Of a DNA stretch of 64,000 bases, positions 41,047-48,496 are shown piece after piece. The translations under genes and the position numbers were made by a program. Position 1 is the stretch's first letter, and each line of letters begins with the position of its first letter. The stretch spans positions 806,001 to 870,000 of the forward strand of contig CAWJNZ010000004.1 of NCBI GenBank assembly GCA_963844405.1. The letters run 5' to 3'. The notes below the pieces were generated by a model. That model was given only the letters and a program-made list of their open reading frames with translations, did not search any database and was not told the DNA's origin. The DNA is from DASSUW01 sp963844405. GTDB lineage: Bacteria; Actinomycetota; Thermoleophilia; Solirubrobacterales; Solirubrobacteraceae.

Positions 41047-42087
41047 GTGGAGCTCTCCGCACTCCGCATCGTCGGCTTGGTCATCGGCGCCGCGCTGATC
41101 GTCTTCGCCGCCTGGCGCCGGAGGACGCTCCGCAACGGCGACGTCCTGCTGCTGCTGTGCGCCGGCGTCGCCCTGCTGCTGGTCTCGGCCACCGAGCTGC
41201 TCGACTCCGTGCTCGAGCTCTTCTCGTTCCGGCGCGGCAACGGCGGCCGCATCCTCGGCCTCGCCGTCTTCTCGGTCATCGCGCTGTTCCTGCTCACCGT
41301 GCGCTCGCTCGTGCAGAACGGCCGCATCGAGCGCAAGCTGTCGGCGACGCTCGAGGGCATCGCGTGGGAGGAGTTCCGCCGCTCGGGCTTCCCGGAGCGC
41401 TTCCGCGACAAGGTCGCGGTCGTGATCCCGGCCTACAACGAGGAGGACAACATCGGGCAGGTGCTCCCCCGCATCCCTGAGACGGTCTGCGGGTTGGAGA
41501 CGGCAGTGCTCGTGATGGATGACGGCTCCAGGGATCGAACGGGCGACATCGCGCGCGAGCACGGGGTCGCGGTCGCGCGGCACGTGACCAACCTCGGCGG
41601 CGGGGCCGCCCTGCGCACCGGCTACCGCCTGATGGTCGACTCCGGGGCCTCCATCGTCGTGACGCTCGACGCCGACGGCCAGCACCGCCCCGAGGAGATG
41701 GAGCGGCTGGTCGGCCCGGTGGCGGACGGGACCGTCGACATGGCGCACGGCTCGCGCGTGCTCGGCCATGCCGAGCCGAACCACGTCGCCCGCGAGATGG
41801 GGATCATCTTCTTCAACCGCCTCGTGTCGCTGATCACGCGCACGAAGGTCTCGGACTGCTCGAACGGCTACCGCGCCGTGCGCGCCTCCGTCCTGCCGCA
41901 GCTGGTCCTGCGCCAGGAGCAGTTCCACACCTCGGAGTTCATGATCGAGGCGATCAAGCGCGGCATCCCCGCGACGGAGATCGGCGTGACCGTCGACCGC
42001 CGGATCCACGGGCACTCGAAGAAGCCGGCCGTCCTGCGCTACGGCCTCGGCTTCACGAACGCCATCATGCGCACCTGGCTGCGCTGA
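41047..42087 (+). CDS. DUF2304 membrane domain fused to GT2 glycosyltransferase
   Basis: A 346-residue fusion. Residues 1-110 hold three membrane helices (IVGLVIGAALIVFAAW, DVLLLLCAGVALLLV, ILGLAVFSVIALFLLTV) in the pattern of DUF2304, usually a separate small protein next to GT2 genes. Residues 120-346 are a GT2/DPM1-like domain with VAVVIPAYNEEDNIGQ, LVMDDGSRDRTGD and the metal-binding VTLDADGQH. It probably makes a polyprenyl-phosphate sugar. Its stop overlaps the ATG of the next gene (TGATG), so the two are translated together. Confidence 0.82.
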   Translation: MELSALRIVGLVIGAALIVFAAWRRRTLRNGDVLLLLCAGVALLLVSATELLDSVLELFSFRRGNGGRILGLAVFSVIALFLLTVRSLVQNGRIERKLSATLEGIAWEEFRRSGFPERFRDKVAVVIPAYNEEDNIGQVLPRIPETVCGLETAVLVMDDGSRDRTGDIAREHGVAVARHVTNLGGGAALRTGYRLMVDSGASIVVTLDADGQHRPEEMERLVGPVADGTVDMAHGSRVLGHAEPNHVAREMGIIFFNRLVSLITRTKVSDCSNGYRAVRASVLPQLVLRQEQFHTSEFMIEAIKRGIPATEIGVTVDRRIHGHSKKPAVLRYGLGFTNAIMRTWLR

Positions 42088-44141
42088 TGAAGGCGGCCGT
42101 CGCCGGTCTCGTGGCCGGCGTGATGCTCCTCGTGCTGCCCGCGACCGCCTCGGCGTGGGACGAGCCGCGCTACTGGGAGTTCGCCGACAAGCTCGCGCGG
42201 CGGCTCGACGACACGTGGAACCCCGCGCTCGACCGCTACCGCCCCGGCTCCGCGTCGGTCGACTCGATGCTCAACGCCAACATGCTGCTGCTGTTCTCGA
42301 CCGCGGCGCTGCGCGGGCACGAGGGCGCCGCGCGGCAGGACGCGCGTGCCCGCAGCATCGCGGCGAAGCTGATGAACACGCCGCCGTGGGTCGAGACGGT
42401 GACCGATCCCGCGCCGGGCAGCCAGCCGCACGAGCCCGGCTGGGTCGCCTCCATGAGCGAGGAGAAGACCGCGCAGCACCTCGTGGTCGACGGCGAGATC
42501 ACCGACGCGCTGGCGATGGCGTGGCTGGCGCGCGACGCGCTGGGGCTCGACCCGGCCGTCCAGGCGCTGATGCAGGACCGCCTGCGCCGCGTCGCCGAGG
42601 GCCCGTACTGGCGCTATCCGACGCTCCGGCTCAACCAGGTCAACTGGTACGCGGAGGTCTACAACGCCGCCGCCCTGGCCACCGGCAACCCGGTCTACCT
42701 CCAGCGCGACCTGCGCGGCCAGCTCGCCGCGCTGATCCGCAGCATCCGCGCGCCGGCTCCGAACACCGCGGGCACGTTCGGGCCGGGCATGCAGTTCCAC
42801 TACCTCCCGCACGGGCTCGAGCGCTCGCAGCTCAACGTCGACTCGGCGGAGTACGCGAACATCGTCGCCTCGGTGGCGCGGTTCTATGACTCCTCGCTCG
42901 CCCTCGGCATGCGACCGCTGCCGCGGGACGACGAGGCGCTCCTGCGGCGCTGGATGACGCGCGTGCTGTCCGGCTACTGGACCCACGCGGGCTACATGAA
43001 CTGGGACACCGGGTTCGGCTTCGGGCGCTGGCACCAGATGAAGAAGTTCGCGCTCTCCCAGCAGGCGCTGATCGCGATCGCGATGGGCGGGCGGCTGTCG
43101 CCCTCGGCGGCCGAGGCGCGCTGGGCGAAGTGGATCCTCGAGCGCGGATTCGAGCTCTACGAGCGCAAGCTGCCCGAGGACGAGGGCGTGGCGCCGGGCC
43201 TCTTCTATCCGCTCAAGCCGCACCCGCAGTCGAACAAGCAGGCGCTGTTCGCGGCCTCGCGGTTCGCCGCCAACGTCGGCCGGGCGATCGCCGCCGGGCT
43301 GCCGGAGCGGGGGGCGGCCGAGCCGCCGCCGCTGTACTCGTTCGACCCGGCCACGGGCCGCCTGGCCGTCACCACGCCGGCCTACAACACCGCGATCACC
43401 GCCGTCACCAACGGGGCGTACCCGTACGGCGGCATCGACCTCGTGCGGCTCTACGACGACCGCCAGGAGGTGGCCGCGACGCTGGGCGCCCGGGTGCCCG
43501 CCAGCTTCGGGATCGTCGCTCGCAACCGCCGCGAGCGGATCCGGCTCGTGACGGCACGGCCGGCGTCCGAGCGCGGCCGCCAGCCGCTGCGGCTCCTGCG
43601 CGCGCCGCGCGGCGTGGGCAGCTCCGGCTCGGCCCTGCGGCCCTTCGCCGGGCGGTTCCGCGTGCTGCGGGCGGGCGGGCGCGTGAGCGGCGGCGGCGTC
43701 AGCGCGCGCTCGACCTACACCTTCCGCCGCAACGCGATCGTCGGCGAGTGGGCCGTGCGGGCGACGACGGACCGCCGCCGCAGCGCCGAGGCGCTGTTCC
43801 CGAGCACCGGCGGCCCGCAGGCCGCGGTCTGGGCGCTCCTGCGCTCCGGCGAGGCCGTGCAGGTCACGGCGGCCCGGCCGGTGATGGGCGTCGCCGCCTT
43901 CTGGGTGCAGAGCGAGCGCTCGGGCTACGTGGTCGAGCCGCTCGACCGCGTCAAGGGCGCCACGGCCTCGATCATCCAGCCGCGGCGGCAGCCCTCCGCG
44001 CCGGACCCCGGCCCGACGCTGTCCGTGCGGCTGACGGAGCGGCTGCGCCGAGACCGCGCCGTCCGCTTCTCGGTGCGTCTGGCGCCGGCCGCGACGCTGG
44101 ACGAGGCGCGAGCCGTGGCGGGACGAACTTCGGGCTTGTAG
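42087..44141 (+). CDS. Large secreted protein, possible alpha/alpha-toroid polysaccharide enzyme
   Basis: A 684-residue exported protein with a signal peptide (AAVAGLVAGVMLLVLPATAS). Residues 30-420 are helical, with many aromatic and acidic residues (LNQVNWYAEVYNAAALATGN, NWDTGFGFGRWHQMKKFALS), reminiscent of alpha/alpha-toroid lyases or epimerases. The last 250 residues are beta-rich. I cannot assign a family. Coupling to the DUF2304-GT2 gene suggests it acts on the product of that pathway. The stop codon TAG, and the last residues GRTSGL, lie inside structured element R3. Confidence 0.55.
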   Translation: MKAAVAGLVAGVMLLVLPATASAWDEPRYWEFADKLARRLDDTWNPALDRYRPGSASVDSMLNANMLLLFSTAALRGHEGAARQDARARSIAAKLMNTPPWVETVTDPAPGSQPHEPGWVASMSEEKTAQHLVVDGEITDALAMAWLARDALGLDPAVQALMQDRLRRVAEGPYWRYPTLRLNQVNWYAEVYNAAALATGNPVYLQRDLRGQLAALIRSIRAPAPNTAGTFGPGMQFHYLPHGLERSQLNVDSAEYANIVASVARFYDSSLALGMRPLPRDDEALLRRWMTRVLSGYWTHAGYMNWDTGFGFGRWHQMKKFALSQQALIAIAMGGRLSPSAAEARWAKWILERGFELYERKLPEDEGVAPGLFYPLKPHPQSNKQALFAASRFAANVGRAIAAGLPERGAAEPPPLYSFDPATGRLAVTTPAYNTAITAVTNGAYPYGGIDLVRLYDDRQEVAATLGARVPASFGIVARNRRERIRLVTARPASERGRQPLRLLRAPRGVGSSGSALRPFAGRFRVLRAGGRVSGGGVSARSTYTFRRNAIVGEWAVRATTDRRRSAEALFPSTGGPQAAVWALLRSGEAVQVTAARPVMGVAAFWVQSERSGYVVEPLDRVKGATASIIQPRRQPSAPDPGPTLSVRLTERLRRDRAVRFSVRLAPAATLDEARAVAGRTSGL

Positions 44142-44262
44142 GGAGGCGGGATCGAGGCCCGCGCGGGTCGAGTGCTCACTTAATACGCCTCAGGCCGATT
44201 AAGTGAGCACTCGGCGCTCGAGTGGTCGATCGGCCAGCCGCCCTACCCAGCCGGGGTTCGTC
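44120..44262 (+). repeat. Dispersed structured element, copy R3
   Basis: Third copy of the unrecognised element. The left end is GGGACGAACTTCGGGCTTGT then AGGGAGGCGGGATCG; the right end is CCGCCCTACCCAGCCG then GGGTTCGTC. GACGAAC (44122-44128) pairs with GTTCGTC (44256-44262). The central arm CGAGTGCTCACTTAAT (44169-44184) pairs perfectly over 16 bases with ATTAAGTGAGCACTCG (44198-44213), loop of 13. The plus-strand gene stops at the TAG in TTGTAGGG (44139-44141), and the minus-strand cysC stops at the TAG in GGGTAGGG (44243-44245), so the element ends both genes. Confidence 0.8.
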
Positions 44263-44851
44263 GCAGAGCGGCCACAACGCGCGCGACCGCATCCTCCACG
44301 GGCTCGTCGCCGCGCACGATGACGTCGGGCGACTCCGGCGGCTCGTACGGGTCGTCGACCCCCGTCAGGCCCTTCAATTCGCCCGTCCGCGCCCTCGCAT
44401 ACAGGCCCTTCGGGTCACGCCGCTCGCACTCCTCCAGCGACGTCGCCACCCACACCTCGAGGAACGGCAGGCCGCGGCGGTCGTGGGCCGCGCGGGCGGC
44501 GTCGCGGTCGGCTCGGTACGGCGACACCAGGGCGACGAGCACGACGACGCCGGCGTCGGCCAGCAGGGCTGAGACCTCGGCGGTGCGGCGCACGTTCTCG
44601 GCGCGGTCGCCGGCCGAGAACCCGAGGTCGCCGTTCAGCCCGTGGCGCAGGTTGTCGCCGTCGAGCACGTAGGCCGGGCGGCCGTCGGAGAGCAGGTGAG
44701 CCTCGACGCCGGCGGCCACCGTGGACTTGCCGGAGGCCGGCAGGCCGGTCATCCAGACCGTCGCGCCGCCGTGTCCGAGCGCGCCCCAGCGCTGCTCGCG
44801 CCCGACGCCCTGCTGCCAGACGACGTTCGCGGAGCGCTGCGGGTCGCTCAT
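44243..44851 (-). CDS. cysC: Adenylylsulfate (APS) kinase
   Basis: A 202-residue kinase that phosphorylates APS to PAPS. It has WMTGLPASGKSTVA (Walker A) near residues 33-46, LDGDNLRHGLNGDLGFS near 62-78 with the APS-binding residues, and VSPYRADRDAAR. The start MSDPQRSANVVWQQ is typical of the CysC part of sulfate-activating enzymes. ATG 44851 overlaps the end of cysN (ATGA). The stop codon is inside structured element R3. As the last gene of the sulfur operon it provides PAPS, perhaps for sulfotransferases, because the reductase here is of APS type. Confidence 0.93.
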   Translation of the reverse strand: MSDPQRSANVVWQQGVGREQRWGALGHGGATVWMTGLPASGKSTVAAGVEAHLLSDGRPAYVLDGDNLRHGLNGDLGFSAGDRAENVRRTAEVSALLADAGVVVLVALVSPYRADRDAARAAHDRRGLPFLEVWVATSLEECERRDPKGLYARARTGELKGLTGVDDPYEPPESPDVIVRGDEPVEDAVARVVAALRRTPAG

Positions 44852-46054
44852 CCGGCGACCATCCCCGCGCCGACGGTGTCGTTGGTCGCCTCGTCGATGA
44901 GGATGAACGCGCCCGTCCAGCGGTTCGCCCGGTACGGGTCGAAGGCCAGCTCGGAGGCGCAGCGCAGCCCCACCCGCGCGATGTCGTTCAGGCCCAGCGA
45001 GTCGCCGCCCGGCCGCGCCTGGAGCGTCGTCACGTCGAGGATCTCGCGCACCTCGTCGAGCTTGACGCGCTCGCAGCGCGTCGTGTGCTTGAGCAGGTAG
45101 CGCCCGCCCACGCGGCCCGGCGACTCGCCGAGCCAGCAGACCGTCGCCTCGAGCTCCCGCGCGACCGCGCGGCTGCTCGCCCGGCCGGCAGATCAGGGCC
45201 CCCCGCCCCACGTCGAGCTCGTCCTCCAGCGACACCGCCACCGACAGCGGCGCGCCCGCCTCCTCCAGTGGCCCGCCCGGGCCCTCGACGGCGCTCACGC
45301 GCGAGGTCAGCCCGCTCGGCAGCACCACCACCTCGTCACCCACGCGCACCGTCCCGCCCGCGAGCTGCCCCGCGTAGGCCCGCTGCTCGCCGGCGCGGAT
45401 CACGTACTGGACCGGCAGCCGCAGCGGTCCGTCGCCCGCGCCCGCCACCGCGGGCGCGCCCTCCAGGAACTCGAGCAGCGTCGGGCCGCGGTACCAGTCC
45501 ATCGCCTCCGAGCGCTCGACCACGTTGTCGCCCACCAGCGCCGAGATCGGGATGCAGGTGATCTCCTCCACCTCGAGCCGGCCCGCCCACGCGCGGAAGT
45601 CCGCGCAGATGGCGCGGAAACGGTCGGCGTCGTACTCGACGAGGTCCATCTTGTTCACGGCCAGGACGATGCGCGGGATGCCGAGCAGGCCGGCGATCGC
45701 CGCGTGCCGCCGCGACTGCGTCAGCAGCCCCTCGCGCGCGTCGACCAGCACGACCGCGACGTCGGCCGTCGAGGCGCCGGTGACCATGTTGCGCGTGTAC
45801 TGGGCGTGGCCCGGCGTGTCGGCGATGATGAACCGCCGCCTCGGGGTCGAGAAGTGCCGGTACGCGACGTCGATCGTGATCCCCTGCTCGCGCTCCGCGC
45901 GCAGGCCGTCCGTGAGCCGCGCAAGGTCGAGCTCGGCGTCGGCCACCTGGTCGGCGAGCAGCGACTTGGAGTCGTAGAGCAGCCGCCCGATCAGCGTCGA
46001 CTTGCCGTCGTCGACCGAGCCCGCGGTGGCGAACCGCAGCATCAGGTCCGTCAT
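44848..46054 (-). pseudogene. cysN: Sulfate adenylyltransferase subunit 1 (GTPase), single-base frameshift
   Basis: The GTP-hydrolysing large subunit of ATP sulfurylase, about 401 residues if corrected. It has GSVDDGKSTLIGRLL (G1), DTPGHAQYTRNM (G3), NKMD (G4) and an EF-Tu-like second domain. The frame breaks near 45180-45182 at a CCC run after GRGALICRP. It goes on in the next frame with SRAVARELEATVCWLGE, GRYLLKHTTRCERVKL and TGAFILIDEATNDTVGAGMV, the normal C-terminal domain. One surplus base accounts for it. The 3' end is coupled to cysC (ATGA), and cysD ends 30 bases upstream of its start. Confidence 0.88.
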
Positions 46055-46084
46055 CCGTGGGTGCCGGGTCGAAGGAGAGGCACC

Positions 46085-46951
46085 TTAGAAGTAGCCCTCG
46101 CGCTTGCGGTCCTCCATCGCGGCCTCGCTGACGCGGTCGTCGGCCCGCGTCTCGCCGCGCTCGGAGATTCGCGTGGCGGCGATCTCGGCGATCACCTCGT
46201 CGAGCGTCGACGCCTCCGAGCGCACCGCCCCCGTGCACGTCATGTCGCCCACCGTGCGGTAGCGCACCGACGCGACGTGCGGGCTGTCGCCGTTGAGCGA
46301 CACGAAGTCGGAGGCGGCGTAGACCATGCCGTCGCGCTCGAACACCTCGCGCTCGTGGGCGAAGTAGATCGACGGAAGCTCGAGCGCCTCGCTGCGGATG
46401 TACTCCCACACGTCGAGCTCGGTCCAGTTGCTCAACGGGAAGACGCGGACGTGCTCGCCCGGCCGCACGCGGCCGTTGTAGAGGTTCCAGAGCTCCGGCC
46501 GCTGGCGCCGCGGGTCCCACTGCCCGAAGTCGTCGCGGAACGAGAAGATCCGCTCCTTCGCGCGCGCCCGTTCCTCGTCGCGGCGCGCGCCGCCGAACGC
46601 GGCGTCGAAGCGGTGCTCCTCGATCGCGTCGAGCAGGGTCGTGGTCTGGAGCCGGTTGCGGGAAGGCGCGTCGCGGACGCGGCCGCGGTCGATCGACTCC
46701 TGCACGGACGCGACCAGGACGTCCGGCACGTGGCGGTCCCGGAACTCGATCACCTCCGGGAAGTTGTGCCCGGTGTCCACGTGCATGACCGGGAACGGCA
46801 GCTCCCCCGGCCGGAACGCCTTGCGCGCGAGATGGAGGAGCACGATCGAGTCCTTGCCGCCGCTGAAGAGCAGCACGGGTCGCTCCAGCTCCGCCACCAC
46901 CTCGCGGAAGACGTGGATCGCCTCCGCCTCCAGGAGGTCCAGATGGTTCAC
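46085..46951 (-). CDS. cysD: Sulfate adenylyltransferase subunit 2
   Basis: A 288-residue catalytic subunit of ATP sulfurylase, which forms APS from sulfate and ATP together with CysN. The PP-loop motif LLFSGGKDSIVLLHLARKAF is near residues 28-47. VMHVDTGHNFPEVIEFRD, FGGARRDEERARAKER and FPLSNWTELDVWEYI follow, and the C-terminus ends AAMEDRKREGYF as in most CysD proteins. GTG 46951 overlaps the stop of the TauE-like gene (GTGA). It is not interrupted. Confidence 0.95.
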   Translation of the reverse strand: MNHLDLLEAEAIHVFREVVAELERPVLLFSGGKDSIVLLHLARKAFRPGELPFPVMHVDTGHNFPEVIEFRDRHVPDVLVASVQESIDRGRVRDAPSRNRLQTTTLLDAIEEHRFDAAFGGARRDEERARAKERIFSFRDDFGQWDPRRQRPELWNLYNGRVRPGEHVRVFPLSNWTELDVWEYIRSEALELPSIYFAHEREVFERDGMVYAASDFVSLNGDSPHVASVRYRTVGDMTCTGAVRSEASTLDEVIAEIAATRISERGETRADDRVSEAAMEDRKREGYF

Positions 46952-47832
46952 GACGCGACCTCCACAGGCGAGCGGCGGCGCAGGAGCACGAAGACCACGA
47001 CGGCGAGCACGACCGGGAACCCGGCCAGCACCAAGACCGGCACGTCGAGCCCCGCCTTGCTGAGCAGGCCCAGGCCCGAGGCCAGGAGCACGACGCCGAG
47101 CGCCCCGCGCAGCAGGTCCTGCGGCATCTTGGTGGCGATGTGCGTGCCCATCCACACGCCGGGAAGCGAGCCGATCAGCAGCGTCCCCGCCAGCCCGTAG
47201 TCGACGTTGCCGGAGACGACGTGCGCGAGCGCCGCCACCCACAGCAGCACGGCGGCGTGCGCGACGTCGGTCCCGACGACGCGGTGCGGGCTGAGCCGGA
47301 AGCCGAGGATGAGGCCGATGGCGATCAGCGTGCCGGAGCCGGCGGACGTGATGCCGAGCACGAAGCCGATCGTCGCGCCGAGCGCGGCGGCCGCGACCTT
47401 GTGCCGGGTCTGCATCCGGAAGGCGCCGCGCTCGCGCGCCGCCATGTCGGCGAGCGCCAGCGCCCGCAGCAGCACCAGGGCGCCGGTGAGCAGGAGCACG
47501 CCGCCGATCGCCAGCAGCATGAAGGTGTCGAAGTCGTCGCCGATCGTGCTGCGCAGCCGGTCGAGCAGCCAGACCCCGGTGAGCGCCGCCGGGCACGAGC
47601 CGACGGCCAGCCAGAAGGCCATCCGCGGGAACACCGTGCCCTTGGTGAAGTGGCGCCAGCCGCCGACCGTCTTGGTGATCGCCGCGTAGGCGAGGTCCGT
47701 CCCGACCGCGACCACGGGCTTGACGCCGAGCACGAGAATCAGCAGCGGCGTCATCAGCGAGCCGCCGCCCATGCCGGTAATGCCGACCAGCAGGCCTACG
47801 CCGAGGCCGAAGAGGATGGTCGCCGGATCCAT
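46948..47832 (-). CDS. TauE/SafE-family sulfite exporter-like membrane protein
   Basis: A 294-residue membrane protein with eight predicted helices and the two TauE/SafE repeats. It begins MDPATILFGLGVGLLVGITG and has GGGSLMTPLLILVLGVKPVV, then TIGFVLGITSAGSGTLIAIG in the second half. Family members move sulfite, sulfoacetate or other anions; inside a sulfate assimilation operon it could import a sulfur compound or remove excess sulfite. It overlaps cysH by one base (TGATG) and cysD by four, so the operon is tightly coupled. Confidence 0.88.
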   Translation of the reverse strand: MDPATILFGLGVGLLVGITGMGGGSLMTPLLILVLGVKPVVAVGTDLAYAAITKTVGGWRHFTKGTVFPRMAFWLAVGSCPAALTGVWLLDRLRSTIGDDFDTFMLLAIGGVLLLTGALVLLRALALADMAARERGAFRMQTRHKVAAAALGATIGFVLGITSAGSGTLIAIGLILGFRLSPHRVVGTDVAHAAVLLWVAALAHVVSGNVDYGLAGTLLIGSLPGVWMGTHIATKMPQDLLRGALGVVLLASGLGLLSKAGLDVPVLVLAGFPVVLAVVVFVLLRRRSPVEVAS

Positions 47833-48473
47833 CAGGACGCCGGCAGGTGCAGCCCGCACTCGATCTTGTCGGTGCCGGCCCAGCGGCCGTCGCGACCCCC
47901 GCCCGGCGCCGTGCAGTGCGTGCAGCCGATCGAGGAGTAGCCGCGGTCGTGCAGCGGGTGGTACGGCACGTCGTGCTCGACGAGATAACGCCACACGTCC
48001 TTCTCGCTCCAGTCGGCCAGCGGCGCGCACTTGAGCTTGCCCGGATGGCCGGAGTCGGGGCCGAGCTTCGGCGTGTCGGCACGGCTGGGCGACTGGTCGC
48101 GCCGCAGGCCGGTGATCCAGGCGTCGACGTCGCTGAGCGCGCGCTCGAGCGGCTCGACCTTGCGCATCCCGCAGCAGCTGTCGGGATCGCGCTGCCACAG
48201 CCCGTCGATCCACTCGCCGCGGTAGACGTCGATCTCGATCCCGTAGCGCTCCTCGATCCGCCGCCACGTCTCGTAGGTCTCCGGAAACAGGACCCCCGTG
48301 TCGAGCGTGAACACCCGCGCCGCCGGCTCGATGGCCAGCAGCATGTCGAGGATCACCGACGCCTCCTTCTGGAAGGAGCAGGCGACGTACAGGCGCGGGT
48401 GGTACTCGTCCACGACGTGGGCGAGCACCCCCTGCGCGCTCAGAGACTCGAGGTCCGGCGGGGCGGCACGCAT
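47832..48473 (-). CDS. cysH: Adenylylsulfate (APS) reductase, CysH type
   Basis: A 213-residue reductase that makes sulfite. It has CSFQKEASVILDMLLAI near the N-terminus and the cysteine pairs CCGMRK (about residue 100) and GCTHC (about 184) that hold a [4Fe-4S] cluster. This marks it as the bacterial assimilatory APS-reducing type rather than the cluster-free PAPS type. The catalytic cysteine is in KIECGLH at the end. It is the first gene of cysH-tauE-cysD-cysN-cysC. ATG 48473 follows a TAACCT element by 12 bases. Confidence 0.93.
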   Translation of the reverse strand: MRAAPPDLESLSAQGVLAHVVDEYHPRLYVACSFQKEASVILDMLLAIEPAARVFTLDTGVLFPETYETWRRIEERYGIEIDVYRGEWIDGLWQRDPDSCCGMRKVEPLERALSDVDAWITGLRRDQSPSRADTPKLGPDSGHPGKLKCAPLADWSEKDVWRYLVEHDVPYHPLHDRGYSSIGCTHCTAPGGGRDGRWAGTDKIECGLHLPAS

Positions 48474-48485
48474 CGGCGGCCGCCT

Positions 48486-48491
48486 AGGTTA
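48486..48491 (-). promoter_or_regulatory. Predicted -10 element of the cysH operon
   Basis: On the minus strand TAACCT lies 12 bases before the cysH ATG, in the only 23-base gap between this operon and the exporter genes upstream. No cobalamin, SAM or other riboswitch could fit here. Confidence 0.4.
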
Positions 48492-48496
48492 GCCGC

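Noticed and set aside
44120..44262. Target-site duplications flanking the structured elements
   Set aside because: Compared flanks of all three copies show no convincing direct repeat, so transposition is not demonstrated.
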